From assembly GCA_964577715.1 (NCBI GenBank), contig CAZOAA010000007.1, positions 1-63,411 of the forward strand: a stretch of 63,411 nt of DNA. The letters run 5' to 3'. Below the pieces are notes generated by a model. It was not told where the DNA came from. It did not search any database and saw only the letters and a program-made list of their open reading frames with translations. Within the stretch, counting starts at the first letter, position 1, and every line of letters starts with the position of its first letter. Both the position numbers and the translations under genes were made by a program. Below are positions 8,794 to 16,722 of the stretch, piece by piece. Source of the DNA: SUP05 sp964577715 (GTDB taxonomy: Bacteria > Pseudomonadota > Gammaproteobacteria > PS1 > Pseudothioglobaceae).

Positions 8794-8818
8794 TTGATTT
8801 TTTTTACTTTGCCCATAT
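8794..8818 (+). promoter_or_regulatory. putative sigma-32 (heat-shock) promoter of htpG
   Basis: TTGATT (8794-8799), a 12-bp spacer and CCCATAT (8812-8818) resemble the RpoH pattern TTGAAA-N11-16-CCCATNT. It lies 35 bp before the htpG ATG, which has an AAGGA ribosome site. Inference from motif and gene function. Confidence 0.5.
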
Positions 8819-8853
8819 CAATGTATTTTACGTCAAACAAAAGGATAATATAA

Positions 8854-10734
8854 ATGACTGCAAAGAGCGCAAAAACAAAAAGCACTAAAAAAACACATGC
8901 TTTTCAAACCGAGGTCTCACAACTCCTACATTTAATGATCCATTCTTTGTATTCCAACAAAGAAATATTCCTACGAGAGCTTATCTCAAACGCCTCTGAC
9001 GCCATTGACAAGCTTAAATTTGAAGCCTTGTCTAATGACAAACTATCTGAAGGTAAAGAAGAATTACAAATCCATGTATCTGCCGATAAAGATGCTGGTA
9101 CAGTAACTATTAGTGATAACGGTATCGGCATGACACAAGACGAAGTCATGGAAAACATTGGTACTATTGCAAATTCAGGCACACAAAAATTCTTAAAAAA
9201 TCTAGATAAAAAACAAGCACAAGACTCTAATCTAATCGGTCAGTTTGGTGTTGGTTTTTATTCAGCATTTATTGTTGCTGATGAAGTAACTCTTACCACC
9301 AGAAAAGCAGGTGACGCCAAAACTAAAGGTACGGTATGGTCTTCAAAAGGTAAAGGTGAATACTCACTAGAAACTACCAAAGTAGATGATTTTGGTACTT
9401 CGATCACATTACACATCAAAAAAGAAGAAAAAGAATTCTTAGACGACTACCGCCTACGCTCAATTATTTCAAAATATTCTGATCACATCACTGTTCCAAT
9501 TATGATGATCAAACCATCAGAAGATGAGAAAAGTAAAGAAATCGAATACGAAAGTGTTAACAAAGCTAATGCATTTTGGACACAAGACAAAAAAGAACTT
9601 AAACAAGAAGATTATGATGAGTTCTACAAATCATTAACTTACGATTTTGAAGGCCCTCTAGCTCAACTACATAATAAAGTTGAAGGCAAACTAGACTACA
9701 CTTCATTGTTATTTATTCCTAAAAAGGCACCATTTGACATGTGGGAGCCAAAGCGTAAAGGCGGCATTAAGCTTTATGCTAAGCGCGTATTCATTATGGA
9801 AGACAACGAAGAGTTAATGCCTTTATACCTGCGCTTCATCAAAGGTGTGATTGATACAGCCGATCTATCTCTTAACGTTTCTCGTGAAATTTTACAAAGC
9901 AACAAAATTGTTGACGCCCTTCGCAAGGCTTCAGTTAGCAGAGTCTTAAAAGAATTAGAAAAAATGGCTAAAAACAAGCCAGAAAAATATGCTGATTTTT
10001 GGAAAGAATTCGGCATGGTAATGAAAGAAGGCGTGGTTGAAGACGCAGCTAATAAAGACAAAATCGCCTCTCTATTACGTTTTTCCACCACTAAATCAGA
10101 TGGTGAAGATCAGAGCGTATCACTAGCGGATTATATCGAGCGTATGGATAAAGACCAAAAAGACATCTACTACGTTACTGCAGAAACTTACGCTGCTGCT
10201 AAAGGCTCTCCTCATTTAGAAATCTTCAAGCAAAAAGACATTGAAGTACTACTTCTATCTGATCGTGTTGATGAATGGATGGTTAACAACTTTAACGAAT
10301 TTGAAGGAAAAAATCTTAAATCAATCGCCAAAGGTGACTTAGAAAATTTAGATTCTAAAGAAGAAAAGAAAGAAAAAGCAAAAGCGGCCAAAGGCTTCAA
10401 AAAAGTTATTAAAGAAATTCAAAAAATTCTTGATGCTCAAGTTAAAGAAGTTAAAGTATCTTCTCGCCTTAGCGAGTCCCCTTCTTGTCTTGTGGCTGAT
10501 GAAAACGAAATGGGTGGCAACATGGAAAGAATCATGGCTTCACTAGGCCAAGATGTGCCAGAAACCAAACCAATTCTTGAAATCAACCCAACTCATCCAT
10601 TAGTTGAGAAGCTTAAAACCAAAGTTGATGAAGATATTGTAAGAGTATTGTTTGATCAAGCAGTTCTAGCAGAAGGTGGGCAGCTCAAAGAGCCAGCTGA
10701 GTTTGTTAAGCGCATGAATAAACTGATTAACTAA
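8854..10734 (+). CDS. htpG: HtpG, Hsp90-family chaperone
   Basis: HtpG is the bacterial Hsp90, an ATP-driven dimeric chaperone in the cytosol. It has 626 aa, the usual length. The GHKL ATPase blocks are ELISNASDAIDKLKF, ISDNGIGMTQDEV, GTIANSGTQ and QFGVGFYSAF. The middle-domain PLYLRFIKGVIDTADLSLNV and the C-terminal dimerisation region ending MNKLIN are present. A short Lys/Thr-rich N-terminal extension (about 12 residues) precedes the conserved start of the fold. A bidirectional terminator follows. Its last 24 bp recur exactly at 12441-12464, beyond hipBA (separate entries). Confidence 0.97.
   Translation: MTAKSAKTKSTKKTHAFQTEVSQLLHLMIHSLYSNKEIFLRELISNASDAIDKLKFEALSNDKLSEGKEELQIHVSADKDAGTVTISDNGIGMTQDEVMENIGTIANSGTQKFLKNLDKKQAQDSNLIGQFGVGFYSAFIVADEVTLTTRKAGDAKTKGTVWSSKGKGEYSLETTKVDDFGTSITLHIKKEEKEFLDDYRLRSIISKYSDHITVPIMMIKPSEDEKSKEIEYESVNKANAFWTQDKKELKQEDYDEFYKSLTYDFEGPLAQLHNKVEGKLDYTSLLFIPKKAPFDMWEPKRKGGIKLYAKRVFIMEDNEELMPLYLRFIKGVIDTADLSLNVSREILQSNKIVDALRKASVSRVLKELEKMAKNKPEKYADFWKEFGMVMKEGVVEDAANKDKIASLLRFSTTKSDGEDQSVSLADYIERMDKDQKDIYYVTAETYAAAKGSPHLEIFKQKDIEVLLLSDRVDEWMVNNFNEFEGKNLKSIAKGDLENLDSKEEKKEKAKAAKGFKKVIKEIQKILDAQVKEVKVSSRLSESPSCLVADENEMGGNMERIMASLGQDVPETKPILEINPTHPLVEKLKTKVDEDIVRVLFDQAVLAEGGQLKEPAEFVKRMNKLIN
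10711..10734 (+). repeat. 24-bp direct repeat, copy 1 (htpG 3' end)
   Basis: The final eight codons of htpG (RMNKLIN plus stop) form the first copy of an exact 24-bp direct repeat. The second copy is at 12441-12464, on the far side of hipBA. See the remnant entry at 12412. Confidence 0.85.
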
Positions 10735-10756
10735 GTTAATTCAATTTTAAAGAAAT

Positions 10757-10785
10757 AAAAAAAGCCCGAGAAATCGGGCTTTTTT
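10757..10785. terminator. intrinsic terminator between htpG and hipA
   Basis: GCCCGA/TCGGGC stem with a GAAA loop, flanked by an A-run and a T-run. It can end htpG on the plus strand and hipA on the minus strand, since the two genes converge here. Confidence 0.9.
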
Positions 10786-10805
10786 ATTATCTTCTCGCCT
10801 TAACC

Positions 10806-12011
10806 TTATTGCTCTACAAGTTTAAGCCTGGATATATGCCGATCAATTCCAGCTATGATTAAATCTGACAATGGATAGTTGTGCTTATTTTTATTCCATA
10901 CTTCTAAAACGGAAGTAACCGTCTCCTTCGCCGTATTAACAACCAGATATTCTGGTAATTGTGCTTTTTTCGCTAATTTTGAAAAAGATGTTAGGGATAT
11001 CTTATACATATCTTTTTCTCCCGCCAAATTTAGTGCGAGTTTGTCATTAGGAATATAAACAATAGTTGAAACAAAATCATAGGCTGGTGCAAGTTGTGGT
11101 GTTTTGCCATCAGGATAGATAAATGACCAATTCTTAAGATGCATATCACCATTACCAATAATGATATTAAATACCAAGCGCTTAATAAAATCGACCAACC
11201 CATCCTGTCCAGTTAGAATCCAAACCATATTAGCAATATTGCCATAATTAACTTTATCGTATTTGTCTTTCGGAAAAACACTATATACCTGAGCAAAATC
11301 TTCAATATGGATTCGCTTGTCATTCTCGCGATCAAAGCGTTTAACTGCTAAAGCTTTATCACCGCCCAATATTCCTAATTCTGGCAGTCCAGAAACCTTG
11401 TCTAAATCTATTAGATCTATCTCTGGTGTATCAATACCTGTCTCTTTAGCGAGTCTCAGCATTGAAAACTCATTCTCTGGTACTGAGGTGAAATTTTGTG
11501 CAGGTAGCTTAACAATCCAATCTCCACCCAACCCGCTAGTTGGAATAGTGAGTCCACCACTACTTTCAGTAATTGCCGAGAATTTTAGTTGTATGCCAGC
11601 CAATGAAAAACGATAGATTTGATCATCTTGGTTCAAATCCGCAGCCCCTTTCTTAATTTCGGAATCAATGGTGTTGCCAGATTTAACAACCACATTGCCT
11701 GGAAGATCTCCACCCAAAAGTTCAATTAATTTAAACTCACTTTGCTGATTAATACCACCTTGCTGTGCAAGGTATTGACGTAAATGACCTTCAGGTAATA
11801 AATTAGAAAAAAACGGAGGTAGTTTTGTTTGAACAATTTTTGTTTGAGTAATAATCTCACCCGACTTATCAAAAAATGACTGACTTAAAATCGGCTTATC
11901 TTTCATAGTCAAATAGTCATCATTAAAGATAAATAAATTACGCTCATTGGCAAGTGAGGTTATTTCACCAATTTTTAAATCACCAATAAACACTTCAAGA
12001 TAGCTTTGCAT
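10806..12011 (-). CDS. hipA: HipA-type serine/threonine kinase toxin
   Basis: HipA kinases phosphorylate targets such as glutamyl-tRNA synthetase GltX, causing growth arrest and persistence, and are neutralised by HipB. The 401-residue protein has the HipA fold: N-terminal domain with LPPFFSNLLPEGHLRQYLA (64-82), P-loop-like SLAGIQLKFSAI (136-147), KLPA, a VKRFDRE block, and the kinase core GNGDMHLKNWS with catalytic D289 and N294 and the APAYDF metal Asp at D312. All key residues are intact. Its ATG overlaps the hipB stop by 1 nt (TAATG). The E. coli target class, GltX, is encoded here at 46408. Substrate is not predictable from sequence. Confidence 0.93.
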   Translation of the reverse strand: MQSYLEVFIGDLKIGEITSLANERNLFIFNDDYLTMKDKPILSQSFFDKSGEIITQTKIVQTKLPPFFSNLLPEGHLRQYLAQQGGINQQSEFKLIELLGGDLPGNVVVKSGNTIDSEIKKGAADLNQDDQIYRFSLAGIQLKFSAITESSGGLTIPTSGLGGDWIVKLPAQNFTSVPENEFSMLRLAKETGIDTPEIDLIDLDKVSGLPELGILGGDKALAVKRFDRENDKRIHIEDFAQVYSVFPKDKYDKVNYGNIANMVWILTGQDGLVDFIKRLVFNIIIGNGDMHLKNWSFIYPDGKTPQLAPAYDFVSTIVYIPNDKLALNLAGEKDMYKISLTSFSKLAKKAQLPEYLVVNTAKETVTSVLEVWNKNKHNYPLSDLIIAGIDRHISRLKLVEQ

Positions 12012-12286
12012 TATTCATCATCCTTATCAACATTCCACATTGGCTGCTGTTCATCGTCTTGATTAATTAAAGCATTAACAATTGATAACCTCTCTATTGG
12101 AATCAATACCAACTCTTGGCCAAGTAAACGTGCCATATCGCTTATAGTTGAAAGCCTCGGGTCGCTCAAACCTTTTTCTATCTTTGATACATGACTTTGA
12201 GGCATGCCCATTTTATTACCAAACTCTGATTGGTTAAGTTTTAACTTTAAACGTCTATCTTTAAGTGATTGTATTATTTTATTCAT
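12011..12286 (-). CDS. hipB: HipB-type XRE antitoxin/repressor
   Basis: HipB binds and inhibits HipA and represses its own operon. The 91-residue protein from the ATG at 12286 is a single helix-turn-helix domain: LKLNQSEFGNKMGMPQSHVSKIEKG, then a C-terminal tail rich in Asp, Glu and Gln. A longer reading from an ATG at 12334 would add 16 residues without family similarity, so I prefer 12286. Neither start has a clear Shine-Dalgarno. A TGGTATAAT extended -10 at 12337-12345 would give a leader of roughly 44 nt to this ATG. It is translationally coupled to hipA. Confidence 0.9.
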   Translation of the reverse strand: MNKIIQSLKDRRLKLKLNQSEFGNKMGMPQSHVSKIEKGLSDPRLSTISDMARLLGQELVLIPIERLSIVNALINQDDEQQPMWNVDKDDE

Positions 12287-12328
12287 AATTATATTATATC
12301 GTATATATTTTGTAAAATAAATATGTTT

Positions 12329-12346
12329 ATACATATATTATACCAA
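12329..12346. repeat. 18-bp repeat left of assembly gap, carries hipB promoter
   Basis: The 18-bp sequence starting ATACATATAT and ending TACCAA occurs exactly here and again at 12390-12407 on the other side of the N-run. It contains the minus-strand extended -10 TGGTATAAT. It could be a genuine tandem unit or an assembly artefact at contig ends. Confidence 0.7.
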
Positions 12347-12365
12347 AGATGAGCCACCTTATTAA
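12337..12365 (-). promoter_or_regulatory. putative hipBA promoter (extended -10)
   Basis: On the minus strand TTAATA (12365-12360), a 17-bp spacer and TATAAT (12342-12337) preceded by TGG form an extended -10 promoter. A second TTTACA-17-TATAAT pair (12316-12288) abuts the ATG too closely to serve it well. An ATATG/CATAT inverted repeat at 12321-12336 could be part of a HipB operator. Confidence 0.5.
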
Positions 12366-12379
12366 GCTAAAAAATATTG

Positions 12380-12389
12380 NNNNNNNNNN
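12380..12389. other. assembly gap (10 N)
   Basis: Ten Ns join two contigs between hipB and trmJ. True gap length is unknown, so sequence, possibly including genes or a longer htpG remnant, may be missing here. Confidence 0.99.
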
Positions 12390-12407
12390 ATACATATATT
12401 ATACCAA
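12390..12407. repeat. 18-bp repeat right of assembly gap
   Basis: Exact copy of 12329-12346, beginning at the first base after the Ns. Confidence 0.7.
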
Positions 12408-12411
12408 TTAT

Positions 12412-12464
12412 CAACTTAAAACTCTGATGAGATTATTAAACGCATGAATAAACTGATTAACTAA
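12412..12464 (+). pseudogene. decayed second copy of htpG 3' end
   Basis: About 53 bp that align with the last codons of htpG. The terminal 24 bp (12441-12464) are identical. The preceding four codons differ at three bases (EIIK instead of EFVK before RMNKLIN). Further upstream a CAACTTAAA matches the CAGCTCAAA (QLK) of htpG with a 1-nt deletion between. It has no upstream coding part, at least on this side of the assembly gap. It suggests that the intervening hipBA segment was inserted at, or recombined into, the htpG 3' end. Confidence 0.75.
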
Positions 12465-12552
12465 ATCCAAATCAGTATGTCAATAAATGATACCGATATA
12501 GATCAATTATTATTAAATTACAGAAATATATATAAAAAGATATCGTTCAGTA

Positions 12553-13290
12553 TTATTTTTGAAAAGGCCGAATATTCCTAAGAATCCCTCTAAAGATAGC
12601 CACTTCCTCTTTTTCAGGCTCCGCTCTGCCAAAAAATCGTCTTAAACGGCGCATAAGTAGCTCTTTAGGGCGTTTATCTTCAAAGTAATCTATATGCTCA
12701 AGCACTTGAGCAAAATGCGTATAAAACCCTTCTAATTCATCAAAGCTAGCTAACTCATTAGCGCTTTTTTCAAACTTTGTAGTAGTATTAGAAATGTAGT
12801 TTTGATAGGCGAATACTTGAATAGCTGATGCGACATTAAGTGAGAAATAGTTTGGGTTGCCTGGAATGGTCATGAGTATTTGGCATAAGTCTAGCTCTTC
12901 ATTAGTAAGGCCGTATTTTTCTGTACCAAATACAACCGCTACTTCTTGACCTTTAACTGCAGTGGTTTTTTGAATCTCCTTACAAGCGCCAACGACATCC
13001 ATTTGCTTCCATTTAATGTTACGCTGACGGGCACTTGCGCCAATAACTAGATGCACACCTTGTAATGCTTCTTCTAATGAAATAGATACGACCGCCTTAG
13101 CAAGAACATCGTCTGCACCGCTAGCACGCGCCGTAGCTACTGCTGATGGATAACCTTTAGGGTTAACCAAATACAGCCTTGATAAATTCATATTTTTCAT
13201 TGCACGAGCGGCCGCACCAATATTACCTGGCTCGGTGGTATTAACCATAACCACTCTCACATCATCAAACAAAGTGCTTGTGTTACTCAT
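12553..13290 (-). CDS. trmJ: TrmJ, tRNA (Cm32/Um32) 2'-O-methyltransferase
   Basis: TrmJ is a SPOUT (knotted) methyltransferase that 2'-O-methylates nucleotide 32 of the tRNA anticodon loop. At 245 aa it has the family motifs VMVNTTEPGNIGAAARAMKNM (motif 1, residues 14-34), VFGTEKYGLTNEEL (motif 2) and the SAM-knot IPGNPNYFSLNVASAIQVFAY (motif 3). The C-terminal extension with ELLMRRLRRFFGRAEP is typical of TrmJ rather than the shorter TrmL. It is divergent from suhB across 39 bp, an arrangement common in gammaproteobacteria. Confidence 0.93.
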   Translation of the reverse strand: MSNTSTLFDDVRVVMVNTTEPGNIGAAARAMKNMNLSRLYLVNPKGYPSAVATARASGADDVLAKAVVSISLEEALQGVHLVIGASARQRNIKWKQMDVVGACKEIQKTTAVKGQEVAVVFGTEKYGLTNEELDLCQILMTIPGNPNYFSLNVASAIQVFAYQNYISNTTTKFEKSANELASFDELEGFYTHFAQVLEHIDYFEDKRPKELLMRRLRRFFGRAEPEKEEVAIFRGILRNIRPFQK

Positions 13291-13294
13291 AAGG

Positions 13295-13300
13295 TATAAT
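13295..13300 (+). promoter_or_regulatory. putative -10 of suhB promoter
   Basis: A consensus TATAAT lies 29 bp before the suhB ATG in the 39-bp divergent spacer. I see no good -35 at the right distance. Confidence 0.4.
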
Positions 13301-13329
13301 TCGCTTCTTTTTTTCTATTTATATCAATT

Positions 13330-14133
13330 ATGCATCCTACGCTTAATATTGCCGTTAAAGCGGCTCGTAAAGCTGGTGATATCATTCTTAGGTATCATAA
13401 CCAAATCGACCGTTTAACAATTAAGAACAAAGCTGCAAATGACTTTGTTTCAGAGGTAGATAAAGCGGCTGAAGATGCCATTATAGACGAGTTGAAATAC
13501 GCCTTTCCTGATCATTGTATTTTGGGAGAGGAGAATGGCGAGATTGTAGGCAAAGACAAGCACTTTGTTTGGATTCTTGACCCTTTAGATGGAACAACCA
13601 ACTATCTTCATGGTTTCCCGCAGTATTCAGTATCAATCGCCCTATATGAAAACGATGAGCCAACCCATGCTGTGGTATACGACCCATTCAAAGAAGAGAT
13701 GTTCACTGCGGCCAAAGGTGAAGGTGCTTATTTAAATGAACAAAGAATTCGTGTAACCAATACGAGCGGGCTTGATGACACTCTAATTGGCACTGGTTTT
13801 CCATTCAAAGAACCACAACATCTAGATGCATATCTCGCAATGTTTAAGGCGATTCACCCAAAGGTTGCAGGTATTCGCCGTGCAGGCTCTGCGGCGCTTG
13901 ATTTAGCCTATTTAGCAGCTGGACGTATGGATGGCTTCTGGGAAATTAAACTCAATATTTGGGATATTGCTGCAGGTGTACTTTTGGTTAAAGAAGCGGG
14001 TGGATATATTGGTGATTTTTCAGGGCGTGACAAATACCTCGAAACTGGCAATGTAGTGGCTGGCAATGAGAAGGTTTTTAAAGAAATTTTAAAAACTATT
14101 CATCCGCACCTAACATCCAACTTACAGCGTTAA
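13330..14133 (+). CDS. suhB: SuhB, inositol-monophosphatase family protein
   Basis: SuhB belongs to the Mg-dependent inositol monophosphatase family; in E. coli it also joins rRNA antitermination complexes with NusA. The 267-residue protein has the metal and phosphate motifs LGEENGE, WILDPLDGTTNYLHGFP and WDIAAGVLLVKEAGGYIGD, all intact. The start ATG is 13 bp after an AT-rich leader. Its TAA shares TTAA (14130-14133) with the stop of the convergent SDR gene, so no terminator can lie between them. Confidence 0.94.
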   Translation: MHPTLNIAVKAARKAGDIILRYHNQIDRLTIKNKAANDFVSEVDKAAEDAIIDELKYAFPDHCILGEENGEIVGKDKHFVWILDPLDGTTNYLHGFPQYSVSIALYENDEPTHAVVYDPFKEEMFTAAKGEGAYLNEQRIRVTNTSGLDDTLIGTGFPFKEPQHLDAYLAMFKAIHPKVAGIRRAGSAALDLAYLAAGRMDGFWEIKLNIWDIAAGVLLVKEAGGYIGDFSGRDKYLETGNVVAGNEKVFKEILKTIHPHLTSNLQR

Positions 14134-14879
14134 TCTTCTAACGTTAATTGCTCTCCATTTAAGCCTTTAGCAGCCTCACTCATTAAATACACAATGGCTG
14201 GAGAGTATTTTTCTGGCAATGGGTTTTTGTCTGCATTTTCAGCAGGATAGGCAGTTTGACGCATTTTAGTACGCATGCGTTTAGGATCGAGTGAGTTGAC
14301 TTTAATGTTGGTTTTTTCAAGCTCTTCTGAGAGTGTTTTGCTAAAACCCTCAATGGCAAATTTACTCACACCATACGCACCCCAATAAGCACGAGCTGTG
14401 CGCCCTACTGAAGAAGACAAAAACAATACACGAGCATCGTTTGATTTATTAAGTGCTGGAATTAAAAACTGAGTCAACATAAATGGTGCATTGAGATTGA
14501 TTTGCATAGTGGAATACCAAAGCTTAATATCATATTGCTCAATAGGCATCATGGTACCGATAATGCCAGCATTATGAATAAGACCATCTAGTTGGTTAAA
14601 TTTATCAAGAATATTGGCTTGCAACTGCTCATAATGCTCTGGCGTTGCTCCTTCAAGATCCAGTGGATAAAGTATTGGCTCTTGATAGCCAAGATCAACT
14701 ACCTCATCATACACTGTTTCAAGCGAGCCTAAATCACGCCCAAGCATAATAACAGTTGCACCAGCCTTGGCCAAATCAAGCGTCATTGCCCTACCAAACC
14801 CACGATTAGCGCCAGTGACTAAAATGGTTTTACCTTTTAGTTCATCTTTGGTTATTTGGTAATGGGTTGAGATATTCAT
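14130..14879 (-). CDS. yciK: YciK-like short-chain dehydrogenase/reductase
   Basis: A 249-residue classical SDR oxidoreductase. The Rossmann nucleotide motif is TGANRGFG (residues 20-27), followed by HNAG and the catalytic Ser in LSSSVGR and YxxxK in AYGVSK. Overall similarity is to the E. coli YciK group, including the FMLTQFLIPALNKS and SVGRTARAYWGAY segments. It directly abuts rmuC (no gap) and lies downstream of gph. YciK is often next to gph and ubiG in gammaproteobacteria. Its substrate is not known. Confidence 0.85.
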   Translation of the reverse strand: MNISTHYQITKDELKGKTILVTGANRGFGRAMTLDLAKAGATVIMLGRDLGSLETVYDEVVDLGYQEPILYPLDLEGATPEHYEQLQANILDKFNQLDGLIHNAGIIGTMMPIEQYDIKLWYSTMQINLNAPFMLTQFLIPALNKSNDARVLFLSSSVGRTARAYWGAYGVSKFAIEGFSKTLSEELEKTNIKVNSLDPKRMRTKMRQTAYPAENADKNPLPEKYSPAIVYLMSEAAKGLNGEQLTLED

Positions 14880-16016
14880 TTAACTTAGCTCCTTTTTAGA
14901 TTGTACGCCAAGTTCTTTGAGTTTTTCAGCACGGCCAATCAAATTACCTTTGCCATCTGATAATTTAGAGCGTGCATCTTTATAGCTCTTTTGAGCTTTA
15001 TCAAGATGCTTTTCAATATCATCCATTGATTTAACAAAACCAAATAGCTTGTCATACATTGCCCCTGCTTGGCGAGCGATTTCTTCTGAATTTTGATTTT
15101 GACGCTCTGTTTGCCAAATATGATGTACAGTTTTAAGGCTCATCATTAGGGTTGAAGGAGATACTAGCACGATATTTTTCTTAAGCGCTAGAGTAAATAA
15201 ATCTGGCTTTTGATCAAGTGCGATCAATAAAGCTGACTCAATTGGAATAAAGACAAAAATAAAATCTAGTGTCAGTACGCCCTCTAAGTTTTCATACTCC
15301 TTAATGCTAATGCCATTAATATGTGCCTCAACCGAAGCTACGTGCGCTTTAAGCATAGCTTGATCTGACTGATTGGCGATATAATCTTTATAAGCTTTAA
15401 GAGAAACTTTTGAATCAATAATGATGTCTTTTTCCTCTGGAAGATGTAGCACAACATCTGGCTTAAAGGATTCGCCCGATTCGTTTTTGAGTTGTTTTTG
15501 AGTATCAAACTCATGCCCTTCTCTAAGCCCAGAGCTAGATAAGATAGAACTAAGAATCATCTCGCCCCAATCGCCCTGCTGTTTGTTGTCATAAGTTAGT
15601 GCATTGGTTAAGTTTTGAGTAGTTTCTTGTGCTTCAATACTGGTTTTTTTTAAATTTTCAATTTGAGCTGATAAAGTAGCGCGTTCTTTCACCTGATCGT
15701 TAGTAATGGTTTCAATTTTTTCTTTAAATTCTTTGAGTTGAGTTTGTAATGGTGTGAGTAGTTCTGTATTTCTGCTTTGTAACTCAGAGCGGTCATTTTT
15801 TATAATGTCAGCTGCCACTGCTTTGAAATCTTTACTCATTTGATCTTTGGCAATACCAATGAGATCAATTTGATGTTGATAGGTTTTTTCCTGCTCTTGT
15901 AGGGAAACCTCTAAATGAATAACATCACTTTTAAATCGCTGTATTTTAGTATTTAGCCAAAAATACACACCAATTGCGCCAATCAATAAACCCAATAATA
16001 AACTCAATATATCCAT
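14880..16016 (-). CDS. rmuC: RmuC family DNA recombination protein
   Basis: RmuC proteins limit inversions between short inverted repeats and contain a PD-(D/E)xK nuclease-like domain. The 378-residue protein has an N-terminal membrane anchor (about residues 2-22), a long coiled coil (about 25-130) and the conserved QGDWGEMILSSIL, FKPDVVLHLPEEKDIIIDSKVSLKAY and IPIESALLIAL blocks. The D...DSK pattern is the putative active site. It lies between gph and the YciK-like gene on one strand, with zero and 13 bp spacing, so it is probably co-transcribed. Confidence 0.92.
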   Translation of the reverse strand: MDILSLLLGLLIGAIGVYFWLNTKIQRFKSDVIHLEVSLQEQEKTYQHQIDLIGIAKDQMSKDFKAVAADIIKNDRSELQSRNTELLTPLQTQLKEFKEKIETITNDQVKERATLSAQIENLKKTSIEAQETTQNLTNALTYDNKQQGDWGEMILSSILSSSGLREGHEFDTQKQLKNESGESFKPDVVLHLPEEKDIIIDSKVSLKAYKDYIANQSDQAMLKAHVASVEAHINGISIKEYENLEGVLTLDFIFVFIPIESALLIALDQKPDLFTLALKKNIVLVSPSTLMMSLKTVHHIWQTERQNQNSEEIARQAGAMYDKLFGFVKSMDDIEKHLDKAQKSYKDARSKLSDGKGNLIGRAEKLKELGVQSKKELS

Positions 16017-16029
16017 TAATACCTCTTTT

Positions 16030-16665
16030 TTAAATAAACGCTAGCAAATCGCCAGGTTTGTTAATTAAATAATCATAATTCCAATCTGACTCAACCTTAC
16101 AATAACCGTAACTCACCGCAACAGTTTTAACGTTTGCACTTTGCCCTGCTAACATATCGTTTTTATCATCACCAACAAATAAGCATTGCTCAGGTGTGAT
16201 AGCCAGTTGCGAGCAAGCATATAGTAGTGGCGCAGGATGAGGCTTGTTGTACTCTAAAGTATCTCCACAAACAACAACATCTGGTTTTAAATTTAATTTT
16301 TCTAATAATAAATGAGTCAGGTTTTCAGGCTTATTGGTAACAATACCCCAAAACATTTCTTTATCCTTAATGATTTGAATCAACTCATCAATACCTGGAA
16401 AAGTTTTTGAATCTCTATCAATATTATCGATATAAATACTTAAGATTCTTTGATGTCTATCAATAAAATCAGGATGAGATTCGTCACAATCAAAGCCAAA
16501 TTTAACCAGTGCTTTACCGCCCAATGCAACTAAAGGCTTAATTTGATCAAAAGGTTTTTCATCTATGTTGTTCTCTAATAGCAAAGTATTAAGCGCATAA
16601 GCCAAATCAGGTGCTGTGTCAATTAGAGTGCCATCTAAATCAAAAAGAATGGTGTTAACCTTCAT
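16030..16665 (-). CDS. gph: Gph, phosphoglycolate phosphatase (HAD)
   Basis: Gph dephosphorylates 2-phosphoglycolate, which forms during DNA repair or by RuBisCO oxygenation. The HAD motifs are present: LFDLDGTLIDTAPDLAYALN (motif I, D9 and D11), GIVTNKPENLT (motif II), KPHPAPLLYAC (motif III Lys) and VGDDKNDMLAGQSA (motif IV). At 211 aa it is slightly shorter than the E. coli enzyme. It heads the gph-rmuC-yciK run and is divergent from plsC. HAD enzymes are hard to separate by substrate; Gph is favoured by similarity and the yciK neighbourhood. Confidence 0.87.
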   Translation of the reverse strand: MKVNTILFDLDGTLIDTAPDLAYALNTLLLENNIDEKPFDQIKPLVALGGKALVKFGFDCDESHPDFIDRHQRILSIYIDNIDRDSKTFPGIDELIQIIKDKEMFWGIVTNKPENLTHLLLEKLNLKPDVVVCGDTLEYNKPHPAPLLYACSQLAITPEQCLFVGDDKNDMLAGQSANVKTVAVSYGYCKVESDWNYDYLINKPGDLLAFI

Positions 16666-16722
16666 AGAAAATCGTTAAAATCTTAAACCTATAAATTATA
16701 ACGTTTACACTTACAAATACCT

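Noticed and set aside
12441..12464. htpG-end repeat as a dif or att site for XerCD
   Set aside because: It does not resemble the dif consensus (GGTGCGCAT/TTATGTTAAAT type); duplication of the gene end is the simpler reading.
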